The notes: generated by a model not told the origin, from the sequence alone. A DNA stretch of 61,430 bases from JBOFEH01 sp051650265 (GCA_051650265.1 JBOFIR010000108.1:1-61430); one strand, 5' to 3'. Positions 52,772 to 61,430 are shown, numbered from the stretch's first letter. Numbers and translations are program-made.

Positions 52772-54844
52772 ATGAAGACAAGAAGATTGATCGGAATCAT
52801 CTTAATGACTTTTATGTTAATAGTCAGTCAGTTATTTGCTTTAGGAGTGCCTGAATTTCGATTTAATGCAAGTACACAAGAGGTGCTTATTACAGGAAAT
52901 ACCCAGTCTTTAGCAGATGTTAATATTGTGATTGCGAGAGCGGGAAAACGGTATTTTTTAGATACAGTCAGAGCGAATGAACAAGGGATATACCAGTTTA
53001 GGAGTAAGCTACCCAAAGATTACATATTTGATGTGACGGTATCCTCAGGAGATGAGGTTGTTAATTTTAAAGTAGAAACAGGAGAAGAAACACCAGAACT
53101 TGTGAATAAAACAGCTTTGCAGAAGTTGATTGAAGAAGCTAAAGGGAAGAAACAAGATCACTATACAGGCGCAAGTTGGCAAAGTTTTGAACGTGCCTTA
53201 AGAGAAGCTGAAGCAATATATAGTGATACTCAAGCGACGCAAGAGCAGGTGAATCAAGTATATGAAAAACTTAAGAGTGCTTTAAATGCGTTAGTGGGAG
53301 TAGGCGGTGGCGTAGGTCCTAGTCCGGATCAAGCGTATGTCACATTGTCTATTGATAAGCTTACGATTAATAAAGGTTATGTACTCCAACCAACGAGAGT
53401 ACCTTTTGAAGTAGGTGAGACAGTATGGGATGTACTTAAGAGAGAGTTAGATCAAAGAGGTATTGATTATGATTATACTTTTACAGCGCAGTACAACAGT
53501 GTGTATGTAGAGTCTATAGATGGAGATGGGGAGTTTGACCATGGGCCAGGAAGTGGGTGGATGTACAATGTGAATGGGTACTATCCAGAATACGGAGCAA
53601 GCTTGCATACGTTAAGCCCAGAGGATCATATTGAATGGCGTTATACAAAGAACTTAGGAGGAGACCTAGGAAGTAATGCAGCTGGTGGCGGTGGTGGTGG
53701 CTTCCTGCCAGGAGATAAACTAGAAGTACCAAATATCATGGAAGCAACTGTTAGGGTGCCAGAAGGGGACAATAAAGTATTCCATATCAACTTAACGCAG
53801 CAGTTAGACCAGTTGCAATCACTACAAGTTAAGATTCCTAAGAGTGATTCAAAAGTATTCTTACATGTAGGTGATGTAAAAGGTAGATTGCCAAAATTAA
53901 AAGCAGATCGCACACCATTTTCATTAGAGATTAATAAAGGTACACAACTCATTAGTGGGCCAGATCAGATTGGACTTTTCAATCCTGGAGATCATGAAGC
54001 GATCAAAGCGCTTGTGAGCAAAGAAAAGTTACAAGATGCACAGTTCTATTCAATGAATCAAAGTAATAAGCTTACTCAATTTTCAAAGCCTATCACATTA
54101 AAAATGGATAAGGGGATGAATCGGCAAATGGCATGGATTGTAGAAGATGAGTTGATTGCCATTCCAGTATTTGAGAGTAAAGCTGAAGCAGATGAGAAAG
54201 GTCAAGCACAAAGTGCTTATGCCTATAAAGAGGGAGAGGACTTGATTGTTTCCACAACTGTATTAGGGTCATTTGTGACCTATACAGCACCTCAAAAAGA
54301 GGAAACAAGCGTAACAGCTGACTATAAAGATTTTGATGAAATTTCTGAGTGGGCGAAAGAAGCTGTGGTATTAGCAACTCAAAAAGGTATTGTCAATGGC
54401 TATGAAGGCTATTTCAAACCACAAGATGCAGTAACAAGAGCGGCATTTACGAAAATGTTATTACATGCGATCTATGGTGAAGAAATCGTAGCCAGTGAAG
54501 CATCACCATTTAAAGATGTGAATGAAGAGGCATGGTATAAACTTTATGTGGATATGGCCTATGAAAAAGGGATTGTACAAGGTGATGGAGAATACTTCAA
54601 ACCCAATGAAGTGATTAATAGAGAGCAGATGGCAGTTATGATTGTGAGAGCACTTGGCTTAGACAATGAAGAACAAGAAATGGCAATCAAAGACTTTGAG
54701 CACATTTCTGATTGGGCAAAAGAGGATGTGAAGACTACTTATAGTCATGGATTAATCAATGGGATAGAGGGAGCATTTGTACCAAAAGGAACAGCAACAA
54801 GAGAGATGGCTGTTGTTGTGATCATGAGAGCATATATGAAGTAG
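52772..54844 (+). CDS. S-layer-anchored DUF4430 (transcobalamin beta-like) protein
   Basis: 690 residues, ATG behind GGAGGAGG. Signal peptide about 1-27, small beta domain (28-105), FIVAR helix unit (about 113-176), DUF4430 (about 188-296, GSGWMYNVNGYYPEYGAS and DHIEWRYT), a poly-Gly linker (about 303-312), a beta region, and three SLH repeats (520-690; WAKEAV, WYKLYVDMAYEKGIV, WAKEDV). SLH repeats bind pyruvylated secondary wall polymer. The protein thus puts a beta-type corrinoid-binding domain on the cell wall, presumably near the giant barrel protein. Confidence 0.85.
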   Translation: MKTRRLIGIILMTFMLIVSQLFALGVPEFRFNASTQEVLITGNTQSLADVNIVIARAGKRYFLDTVRANEQGIYQFRSKLPKDYIFDVTVSSGDEVVNFKVETGEETPELVNKTALQKLIEEAKGKKQDHYTGASWQSFERALREAEAIYSDTQATQEQVNQVYEKLKSALNALVGVGGGVGPSPDQAYVTLSIDKLTINKGYVLQPTRVPFEVGETVWDVLKRELDQRGIDYDYTFTAQYNSVYVESIDGDGEFDHGPGSGWMYNVNGYYPEYGASLHTLSPEDHIEWRYTKNLGGDLGSNAAGGGGGGFLPGDKLEVPNIMEATVRVPEGDNKVFHINLTQQLDQLQSLQVKIPKSDSKVFLHVGDVKGRLPKLKADRTPFSLEINKGTQLISGPDQIGLFNPGDHEAIKALVSKEKLQDAQFYSMNQSNKLTQFSKPITLKMDKGMNRQMAWIVEDELIAIPVFESKAEADEKGQAQSAYAYKEGEDLIVSTTVLGSFVTYTAPQKEETSVTADYKDFDEISEWAKEAVVLATQKGIVNGYEGYFKPQDAVTRAAFTKMLLHAIYGEEIVASEASPFKDVNEEAWYKLYVDMAYEKGIVQGDGEYFKPNEVINREQMAVMIVRALGLDNEEQEMAIKDFEHISDWAKEDVKTTYSHGLINGIEGAFVPKGTATREMAVVVIMRAYMK

Positions 54845-54856
54845 GTGGAGGAAGCT

Positions 54857-55981
54857 ATGAGATATGATAGAAAGATATGTAGCCTTATATTAGCAGGGCT
54901 CATCAGTAGTCAGCTAGTGATTCCTGTATTTGCAGCGAGTAGCCCGGTCAATTTAGTTTGTTTTGGAGCAGCAACTGTTCAGCCAGCTTCAGCACAGAAG
55001 AATAAAGGCGTACCTCAAAAAGTAACTAAGGCATTGGATCAAACCACAGAGTATATGCTAAAGAATGTGTCTAAACCACAATTTGGATCTGTAGGTGGTG
55101 AGTGGGCAGTATTTGGTTTGGCTAGAAGAGGCGTACAGGTACCTAAAGAGTACTATGAAAATTACTACAAACATATTGAGGAAGTCGTAAAAACAGAGCA
55201 TAGCAAGCAAAGTCGTAAATGGAAATCAAAAGTAACAGAAACACAACGATTAGCGATTGCAGTGGCAGCGATCAGAAAAGACCCTACAAATGTAAAGGGT
55301 GTTAACTTGATAGATTATTCATTTAATAAAGGAAAGAATATGCCGGATCTATCAAAAGCTGATCAGCCTTTAGGAAATAGACAGGGATTAAATGAGTTAG
55401 TCTTTGGTTTGATTGCAATGGATTTGAAGAAGACCCCCCAACCTAAAAATGTAGAGATTACACGCAATCAAATCATCAGTAAAATCATTAAACACTACAC
55501 GACACCAGATGGTGGGTTTAGTTTGAGCACAGAAGGTAAATTGGGGGAGATTGATATCACGGCTATGACGATTCAAAGTTTAGCACCCTATTACAAACAA
55601 AAAGGATTTGAGCACGTCACAAAGGCAGTGGATGATGCACTCAAATTCCTCTCATTAAACCAAAAGAAAAATGGGGGATTTGTAGACTCTTTAAGTTTTT
55701 CGGATCAAAGTATATTAGGAAACTGTGAAAGTGCAGTTCAAGTTGTTACAGCACTTTGTTCACTGGGTATTGATCCAACCACTGACAAAAGATTTATTAA
55801 AAATGGGCGGAATTTAATTGATGAAATACTGAGCTATCAGCTACCTAATGGTGGATTTGAGCATGTAAAAGGGCAAGGTGTCAATCAGATGGCAACAGAG
55901 CAGGGGTATTATGGGCTAGTAGCCTATGAACGTTTGATACAAGGAAAAAGTAGAATTTATGATATGACAGAAATGGAGTAG
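54857..55981 (+). CDS. Exported stand-alone alpha/alpha-barrel (transcobalamin alpha-like) protein
   Basis: 374 residues, ATG 54857 behind GGTGGAGG. Signal peptide about 1-28. The rest is a prenyltransferase-like barrel clearly paralogous to that of the 47944 protein: GGEWAVFGLARRG, KVTETQRLA, NRQGLNELVFGLI, DITAMTIQSLAPYY and NQMATEQGYYGLVAYERL align block by block. No beta domain or anchor is attached; the DUF4430 partner is the next gene, 3 bp away. Together they could form a two-chain equivalent of transcobalamin. Confidence 0.85.
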   Translation: MRYDRKICSLILAGLISSQLVIPVFAASSPVNLVCFGAATVQPASAQKNKGVPQKVTKALDQTTEYMLKNVSKPQFGSVGGEWAVFGLARRGVQVPKEYYENYYKHIEEVVKTEHSKQSRKWKSKVTETQRLAIAVAAIRKDPTNVKGVNLIDYSFNKGKNMPDLSKADQPLGNRQGLNELVFGLIAMDLKKTPQPKNVEITRNQIISKIIKHYTTPDGGFSLSTEGKLGEIDITAMTIQSLAPYYKQKGFEHVTKAVDDALKFLSLNQKKNGGFVDSLSFSDQSILGNCESAVQVVTALCSLGIDPTTDKRFIKNGRNLIDEILSYQLPNGGFEHVKGQGVNQMATEQGYYGLVAYERLIQGKSRIYDMTEME

Positions 55982-55984
55982 ACC

Positions 55985-56662
55985 ATGAAAGGAAAACTTA
56001 AAACACGTATTATTATTGGATGTATGATTGTATTGGCATTAATAATAACTTGGGGAATGGGTAAAAGCCCATCTTCTGCGGAGCTAAGTTCACCTACTAA
56101 GGAGCTGGAAATGAATCCAGCTCCTTCTGTTGCAGAAGAAGAAACGAAGATGAGTACAGCGGATTCCCAAGCGTTAGATGAATATCAGACAGCACCTGTG
56201 CCAGAAGGAAAACCTGAACCCGTAGAACCTCAAGATGTAAAGATTGATGACTCAAATAGATTTGAGGTGACCCTATCAGTATCTTGTGGTACCATACTTC
56301 AAAATATGGCGTTATTAGATGAAGCAAAGCATGAACTGGTACCTGAAGATGGGATTATTTTTTCACCCCAACAAGTAATCGCTTATGAAGGGGAATCAGT
56401 ATTTGACGTATTGCTTAGAGAAATGCAAAAAGAAAAAATTCATATGGAATACGTGAACACACCTATGTACAATTCCGCTTATATCGAAGGGATTAATAAT
56501 CTTTATGAGTTTGATACAGGAGAACTCAGTGGCTGGATGTATAAGGTTAATGGTTGGTTTCCGAACTATGGATGTTCTAGATATCAGCTAGAGCCCAATG
56601 ATGTGATTGAATGGGTGTATACCTGTGATTTGGGACGTGATGTAGGAGAGCCTGTTGAGTAG
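55985..56662 (+). CDS. Membrane-anchored DUF4430 (transcobalamin beta-like) protein
   Basis: 225 residues. One N-terminal TM (about 9-27), a Pro/Glu-rich tether of about 60 residues, then a single DUF4430 domain (about 90-222; MYNSAYIEGINNLYEF, SGWMYKVNGWFPNYG, DVIEWVYTCDLG). It would hold the domain just outside the membrane, close to the ECF importer encoded next. The close spacing with the free barrel gene suggests that the two proteins act as a pair, perhaps delivering B12 to the S component. Confidence 0.8.
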   Translation: MKGKLKTRIIIGCMIVLALIITWGMGKSPSSAELSSPTKELEMNPAPSVAEEETKMSTADSQALDEYQTAPVPEGKPEPVEPQDVKIDDSNRFEVTLSVSCGTILQNMALLDEAKHELVPEDGIIFSPQQVIAYEGESVFDVLLREMQKEKIHMEYVNTPMYNSAYIEGINNLYEFDTGELSGWMYKVNGWFPNYGCSRYQLEPNDVIEWVYTCDLGRDVGEPVE

Positions 56663-56686
56663 TAGTATGAGTAAAGGAGAAATCAA

Positions 56687-57577
56687 ATGAAAGATCGCTT
56701 TAATGAATGTCATCCTATAGTGAACTTTGCATATTTTTTTAGTGTCATTGGATTTGGCATGTTTTTTTTGCATCCTGTGTATATGGCAATCTCAATCAGT
56801 GCAGCATTTGTGTATTCAATGATGTTATCGGGGGGGCGTGCACTGCGATTTAATGTGATTTATATGGTGCCTATGATGCTCGTTGTCGCGTGTATTAATC
56901 CGATGTTTAATCATGAGGGGGCTACCATCCTGTTTTATCTTAAAAATGGGAATCCATTTACACTAGAAAGTGTGGTATATGGTATGGTTTCTAGCACAAT
57001 GTTGATCACAATCATTATTTGGTTTTCTTGTTATAACAAAGTGATGTCATCAGATAAACTGATGTATTTATTTGGCAAGATTATACCTGCACTTTCATTG
57101 ATTTTCGCTATGGTATTAAGATTTGTACCGCTATACAAGCAGCGCATACAGATTATTATAGAAGGACAAAAATGCATAGGTCAGGATGTAGCTGAGGGAA
57201 GGCTTATAAAACGCATAAAAGGGGGGATGACCGTCTTATCTATTATGACAACATGGGCATTGGAGAATGCAATTGAAACGTCAGATAGTATGAAGGCGAG
57301 AGGCTATGGGCTAAAGAATAGAACAGCATTCTCAAATTTTGTGTTTACGGGAAGAGACGGCATTGTGCTAGGGCTGATGCTCTTATGCAGTGTGACTGTA
57401 TTCGGGGCGAGTGTACGAGGTATTATTTCTGTTCAGTATTTTCCTATTATCAAGTTTTCCAAAGGAGAATATCCTCATTTGATAAGTTATAGTGCTTATT
57501 TTATCCTGTGTTACATCCCTATTTTTATGAATATCATGGAGGAAATCAAATGGAAGTATTTCATATCAAAAATCTAA
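56687..57577 (+). CDS. ecfT: ECF transporter transmembrane T component
   Basis: 296 residues with several TM helices. The cytoplasmic coupling segment contains SDSMKARGYGLKNRT, the A-R-G motif that contacts the ATPases. It is the dedicated scaffold of a group I (own-operon) ECF importer, placed between the corrinoid-binding genes and the fused ATPase. Its end overlaps the ATPase start by 28 bp. Confidence 0.85.
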   Translation: MKDRFNECHPIVNFAYFFSVIGFGMFFLHPVYMAISISAAFVYSMMLSGGRALRFNVIYMVPMMLVVACINPMFNHEGATILFYLKNGNPFTLESVVYGMVSSTMLITIIIWFSCYNKVMSSDKLMYLFGKIIPALSLIFAMVLRFVPLYKQRIQIIIEGQKCIGQDVAEGRLIKRIKGGMTVLSIMTTWALENAIETSDSMKARGYGLKNRTAFSNFVFTGRDGIVLGLMLLCSVTVFGASVRGIISVQYFPIIKFSKGEYPHLISYSAYFILCYIPIFMNIMEEIKWKYFISKI

Positions 57578-59178
57578 GTTTTACTTATCCGATTCATCAG
57601 CATAAGTCACTTCAAAATATTAATTTAAAGATCAATAAAGGAGAGTTTATTACCCTTTGTGGGCAGTCTGGATGTGGTAAAACAACGCTTATTCGCCAGT
57701 TGAAGCCTACATTAACGCCTCATGGTGAGATAGAGGGAGAGGTATTGTTTGACCAGAGACTTTTAAAAGAACTGGATTTGAGGGAGCAGACGGAAAGAAT
57801 TGGATATGTTCTTCAGAATCCGGATAATCAAATTGTAACAGATAAGGTGTGGCACGAATTAGCCTTTGGGCTCGAGAGTCTAGGATATGATACGTATAAA
57901 ATCAGACTTAAGGTAGCGGAAATGGCGAGTTTCTTCGGAATTCAAGGCTGGTTTTATAAAAATGTAAGTGAGCTTTCAGGAGGACAAAAACAACTTTTGA
58001 ATTTGGCCAGTGTCATGGCTATGAGCCCAGATGTACTGATTTTAGATGAGCCGACTTCCCAACTTGATCCTATTAGTGCGGTGGATTTTTTGGAAACCTT
58101 AAAAAAAATCAATCGTGACTTAGGGACAACGATTATTTTGACAGAGCATCGCTTAGAAGAAGTGTTTCCCATGACGGATCGTGTCATTGTTATGGAAAAA
58201 GGAGCAATTATTCTAGATGATACACCAGAAGTGGTGTGTAAGAAACTTCTTGAAGCAGATCATCCTATGCAATATGCGCTGCCGTCTCCTGCCAGAATAC
58301 TAGGAAAAGTAGGAGAGGAGCGCTGCGTTCTTACTATTAAAGAAGGTAGAAAAATATTAGAGGAGAAAATAGGTGTCAAGCAACCTTTTATGAGGGAGGT
58401 AGCCAGAGAAAAGACTTATAGCCCGGCGCCTACTGTATTAGATTTAAAAGGGGTTTACTTTAGATATGAAAAAAATAGCTTGGATGTATTAAGTAATTTA
58501 GATTTATCTATTGGAAGAGGGGAATGGTATGCCTTAGTAGGCGGCAATGGGGTTGGGAAGAGTACCACTTTGGCAGTGATTAACCAGATTCGCAAACCGT
58601 ATAGGGGAAAGATAAAAAACCATCAAAAAAAGGTGGTGACATTGCCACAGAACCCACAAGCGTTATTTGTAAAAAATAAAGTCTATGATGACTTGGCAGA
58701 TATGCTCAAAGGGATGGGAGAAGAAGCACGGGAAGAACAAATTAGAGCGATAGCAAATGTAGTAGAAATTGAACAGTATTTGGATCGGCATCCATATGAT
58801 TTGAGTGGTGGCGAACAGCAGCGCGTTGCATTGGCAAAAATCTTGCTACTGTCACCAGAAATCTTACTTTTAGATGAACCGACAAAAGGGCTTGATGCCC
58901 ATTTTAAAATCAAGTTAGCGGGTATTTTGAAGACACTTCAAGCGTCAGGAGTAACAATACTTATGGTAAGTCATGATATAGAATTTTGTGCCCAATATGC
59001 AGACCGTTGTGGATTGTTTTTCAATGGTGGGATTGTGACTGAAAATGATGCAAGAGCTTTCTTTGCGGGTAATAGTTTCTATACAACCAGTAGCAATCGT
59101 ATGGCGAGAGATGTTTTTGAAAATGCAGTGACAGTAGAAGAGGTGGTGGCACTATGGAACAAAAACAAGTCCGTTTAG
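57550..59178 (+). CDS. ECF transporter ATPase, fused A-A' (two ABC domains)
   Basis: 542 residues from the ATG at 57550 (GGAGGAAA upstream); the longer frame into ecfT is rejected. Domain 1: Walker A GQSGCGKTT, signature LSGGQKQLL, Walker B VLILDEPTSQLDP. Domain 2: Walker A GGNGVGKST, signature LSGGEQQRVALAK, Walker B ILLLDEPTKGLD. Both domains look catalytically complete. The fusion replaces the usual EcfA/EcfA' pair and powers B12 uptake. The 3' end overlaps the S component by 25 bp. Confidence 0.9.
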   Translation: MEVFHIKNLSFTYPIHQHKSLQNINLKINKGEFITLCGQSGCGKTTLIRQLKPTLTPHGEIEGEVLFDQRLLKELDLREQTERIGYVLQNPDNQIVTDKVWHELAFGLESLGYDTYKIRLKVAEMASFFGIQGWFYKNVSELSGGQKQLLNLASVMAMSPDVLILDEPTSQLDPISAVDFLETLKKINRDLGTTIILTEHRLEEVFPMTDRVIVMEKGAIILDDTPEVVCKKLLEADHPMQYALPSPARILGKVGEERCVLTIKEGRKILEEKIGVKQPFMREVAREKTYSPAPTVLDLKGVYFRYEKNSLDVLSNLDLSIGRGEWYALVGGNGVGKSTTLAVINQIRKPYRGKIKNHQKKVVTLPQNPQALFVKNKVYDDLADMLKGMGEEAREEQIRAIANVVEIEQYLDRHPYDLSGGEQQRVALAKILLLSPEILLLDEPTKGLDAHFKIKLAGILKTLQASGVTILMVSHDIEFCAQYADRCGLFFNGGIVTENDARAFFAGNSFYTTSSNRMARDVFENAVTVEEVVALWNKNKSV

Positions 59179-59882
59179 GATTGTCAAAGCGCACGCTAGT
59201 CGCATCAGTTTTTATCTTACTCCTCATTCCACTTACGATTTTGTTTGGGATCTATGTACTAGATGATCGGAAGTATTATTTCATTAGTATGCTCATCATC
59301 TTATATACAATGATTCCTTTTTTTATGATCTTTGAAAGTAGAGGCCCAAGAGCAAGGGAAATTGTGTTGCTTGCTGTTATGGTAGCAATCGGTGTGGCGG
59401 GAAGAAGTGCCTTTTTTATGGTCCCACAGTTTAAGCCTGTTGTTGCGATTGTCATTATAACGGGAGTCTGTCTAGGCGCAGAATCAGGATTCTTAGTAGG
59501 TGCATTAACGGGATTTGTAAGTAATTTCTTTTTTGGGCAAGGACCTTGGACAGTATGGCAAATGTTTTGCTTTGGGATTATTGGATTTATAGCAGGCATA
59601 TTGTTTCAGAAAGGCATCTTGAAAAAAGAACGTGTACCGCTCTGTCTCTATGGTGGTTTAGCAACGTTCTTTATTTATGGTGGCATCATCAATATTGGTT
59701 CAATGATGATGGCTACAGGGACTTTTAACTTTAAAGTATTGCTAGGCTATTATATTTCTGCCGTTTGGTTTGATGTGATCCATGCGCTAGCAACGGTAGT
59801 GTTTTTAGCACTTTTGTCACAACCTATGATTGAAAAGCTTGAACGCATTAAAATAAAATATGGGCTGATTGAAACCCATTAA
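59154..59882 (+). CDS. cbrT: ECF transporter substrate-specific S component, predicted for cobalamin
   Basis: 242 residues with about 6 TM helices, longer at the N-terminus than most S components. The family segments GVAGRSAFFMVPQFKPVVAI and NFFFGQGPWTVWQMF match the predicted cobalamin S component group. Substrate assignment rests on that resemblance and on the B12 riboswitch at the head of the operon. It is the membrane receptor that should take B12 from the surface binders. The stop codon lies at the base of the operon terminator. Confidence 0.8.
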   Translation: MEQKQVRLGLSKRTLVASVFILLLIPLTILFGIYVLDDRKYYFISMLIILYTMIPFFMIFESRGPRAREIVLLAVMVAIGVAGRSAFFMVPQFKPVVAIVIITGVCLGAESGFLVGALTGFVSNFFFGQGPWTVWQMFCFGIIGFIAGILFQKGILKKERVPLCLYGGLATFFIYGGIINIGSMMMATGTFNFKVLLGYYISAVWFDVIHALATVVFLALLSQPMIEKLERIKIKYGLIETH

Positions 59883-59926
59883 AAGGTGGTCTAGAACATG
59901 ATTCGTGCTCTAGACCACCTTTTTCG
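59882..59926 (+). terminator. Terminator of the B12 operon
   Basis: 14-bp perfect stem (59882-59895 / 59909-59922) and T run, overlapping the cbrT stop codon by one base. Confidence 0.9.
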
Positions 59927-59980
59927 TCACAACTTCTAAAAAAAGGCTGATAAGTGATCAAATGTTGGTAAAAATAGATT

Positions 59981-59998
59981 TGTCACTTGCAAGTGACA
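59981..59998. promoter_or_regulatory. 18-bp perfect palindrome upstream of the PRD regulator
   Basis: TGTCACTTGCAAGTGACA reads the same on both strands. A further GTGACA half-site lies at 60018-60023 before a TATAAT at 60032-60037. Likely operator for the gene at 60058. Confidence 0.65.
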
Positions 59999-60057
59999 CG
60001 AGTTGAGTTTAAGGAAAGTGACAAAATTTCGTATAATATAACCAAGGAGATGACATC

Positions 60058-61430
60058 ATGAATGAAAAAGATAAACTCATTATACTCTATCTTCATTCAA
60101 ACATGGGTTACACACAATGTAGCACACTGGCGCAGTATCTGAGTGTCAGTGAGAGAAGTATCAAACGTTATGTGAAAAGCATCAACAAGGAATATGAAAG
60201 CTACGGTGTACAAATTGACTCCAAGAAGGGGCTAGGTTATAAACTTCTGATTACAGAGTCAGAGCAGTTTCAGCGCCTGATCAAGGAGATCAACATCAAC
60301 CCACATGAAGAATCAGGTAGAACACTTGAACTTCTTAGAAGTCTCTTGAAGGCATCGCCTATTAGTTTGGATGAATTATCTGAGAAACTTTATGCGAGCC
60401 GATCCACGCTTCAAAATGAGCTCAACATTATACGCAACCTACTAGAAGCGTATCGTGTGGAGATTCGCTACAAGCCTTATATGGGCATGTTTATTGAAGG
60501 TGAGGAAGAAGATATAAGAAAATGTCTGATCAAGTATTTCTTCACTACAGACCATGGTGATGAACTGATCTTACAGGAGCCACTTGGTAAGGTGGACCAA
60601 GCCTGTGTGGATTGGATTCACTGCTATGTAGAAGCAAGTTTGCTGAGCGGGCAACGTAGTAAAAATCAATATGAGATCAATTACCTTACCAAATTTGTAG
60701 CTGTTTCACTTTTTAGAGCTGAAGCCGGTCATGTGATTGCAAGTCCGATCAAAAGTAGTGAGATTGAAAAAGTTGAGAAATTTTTTGATCACACTTTTGA
60801 AGCGCAGATCAAAGCGCAGTACCACATTGAGGTGCCTGAGGCAGAGCTTTTTTACATGAACTTGTTAGGTCAACTTGATGAAGGTTTTATGAAAAATAAG
60901 CGACCTTCGTTTGAGGCGATTCAAAAAGTGGTGATACAGGCAGTTAGGGCAATTGACCACAAATATAAAATTCACTTAGAGGAAGATCTGAGTTTGCTTG
61001 AAAGTCTGAGTAAACATATAGACAACTCTTATCACAGATATTATTTGAAGTTAGATATAGAAAACCATGTGATCGATCAGATCAAGAAAGGTTACCCAGA
61101 GGCATTTTATTATGCACATGAATTAGCAGAGGCCTTTGAAGTAGCTTTTGAAGTGGCGATTAGTGCCAATGAAAGAGGCTATATTGCAGTTCATTTCGCA
61201 ACTGCGATTGAGCGTGCGAAGCAAAGTACCAGATACCATACGGTGATTGTATGTAATACTGGACTTGGTACATCTGAGCTGCTCAAGACAAAGCTGAGAA
61301 GGTACTTCCCTGAGATCAAAGTCGTAGCGTGTTGCCAGCCTTATTATCTGCAAAAGCTTGAGATGGAAAGTGTAGATTTTATACTTTCGACAATTCCTCT
61401 TGAACGGCAGTATATGGGGGACAAAGAGAT
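60058..61430 (+). CDS. BglG-type PRD transcriptional regulator (3' end outside window)
   Basis: 457 residues visible, still open at the window edge. ATG behind AAGGAGA. The N-terminus has two HTH units (about 1-60 and 95-145: CSTLAQYLSVSERSIKRYVKSI, LDELSEKLYASRSTLQNELNII). Two PRD-like helical domains follow (about 180-390, ending ERGYIAVHFATAIER). A PTS IIB-like domain starts near 400 with the Cys loop VIVCNTGLGTSE. This is the ManR/MtlR/LicR pattern: a DNA-binding activator whose activity is set by PTS phosphorylation. Its PTS target is probably downstream of the window. Confidence 0.85.
   Translation, partial: MNEKDKLIILYLHSNMGYTQCSTLAQYLSVSERSIKRYVKSINKEYESYGVQIDSKKGLGYKLLITESEQFQRLIKEININPHEESGRTLELLRSLLKASPISLDELSEKLYASRSTLQNELNIIRNLLEAYRVEIRYKPYMGMFIEGEEEDIRKCLIKYFFTTDHGDELILQEPLGKVDQACVDWIHCYVEASLLSGQRSKNQYEINYLTKFVAVSLFRAEAGHVIASPIKSSEIEKVEKFFDHTFEAQIKAQYHIEVPEAELFYMNLLGQLDEGFMKNKRPSFEAIQKVVIQAVRAIDHKYKIHLEEDLSLLESLSKHIDNSYHRYYLKLDIENHVIDQIKKGYPEAFYYAHELAEAFEVAFEVAISANERGYIAVHFATAIERAKQSTRYHTVIVCNTGLGTSELLKTKLRRYFPEIKVVACCQPYYLQKLEMESVDFILSTIPLERQYMGDKE

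Noticed and set aside
1..61430. CRISPR arrays, rRNA operons or complete insertion sequences
   Set aside because: No regularly spaced repeats, rRNA signatures or transposase genes with terminal repeats were seen.

Overview
The window looks like a chromosomal stretch of an anaerobic, S-layer-bearing Firmicute of the class Clostridia, plausibly Lachnospirales/Cellulosilyticum-like. The evidence is strong AGGAGG ribosome sites, GTG and TTG starts, a T-box leader in front of hisS-aspS, SLH domains, a desulfoferrodoxin-type domain and an ECF-type B12 transporter. The genus is an inference only. No CRISPR array, rRNA, intact tRNA or intact insertion sequence was seen.

Layout. (1) 2-4267: the 3' part of an FtsX-type ABC permease, then a TetR repressor with tandem operators in its own promoter and a CPA2-type cation/proton antiporter. 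(2) 4585-20005: a long same-strand carbohydrate-uptake cluster. It holds a cytoplasmic GH18 enzyme, two full sets of solute-binding protein plus MalF/MalG-like permeases with no ATPase, an NHL-repeat/Yip1 membrane protein, a DUF5696-type lipoprotein and a GH18 lipoprotein, closed by a strong terminator. (3) 20175-22077: a PepSY-repeat exported protein and a membrane-anchored unknown. (4) 22087-24319: a small AT-rich island flanked by two decayed copies of the 3' half of a tRNA-Arg(CCU)-like gene. It carries two damaged DJ-1/PfpI genes. (5) 24420-34411: a methyltransferase, oleate hydratase, a TetR regulator, an XRE-desulfoferrodoxin fusion, a MYG1-GNAT fusion, a putative metalloprotease, an AraC regulator and two URO-D family proteins. 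(6) 34587-42557: a cysteine hydrolase, a structured RNA-like intergenic region, an SPFH protein with an overlapping tiny membrane protein, a large six-hairpin-like protein, GNAT, a flavin split-barrel protein, a WYL regulator with its operator, and phage/transposon-like remnants. (7) 42606-47347: T-box, hisS-aspS, GNAT and a siroheme-type reductase. (8) 47439-59926: a cobalamin-riboswitch operon. (9) 60058-end: a BglG/PRD-type regulator, cut by the window edge.

The most exciting region is (8). Vertebrate B12 carriers (intrinsic factor, transcobalamin) consist of an alpha/alpha barrel plus a small beta domain, and Pfam DUF4430 is related to that beta domain. Here, under a B12 riboswitch, are four exported proteins built from those same two parts: a 1583-residue protein with barrel plus two beta domains, a beta domain on three SLH anchors, a free barrel, and a membrane-anchored beta domain encoded 3 bp downstream of it. 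They are followed directly by ECF transporter T, fused A-A' and S genes. The layout suggests a Gram-positive surface relay that captures corrinoids and hands them to the ECF importer, with the two halves of transcobalamin split into separate chains. This is inference from domain architecture and context. B12 binding has not been shown here.
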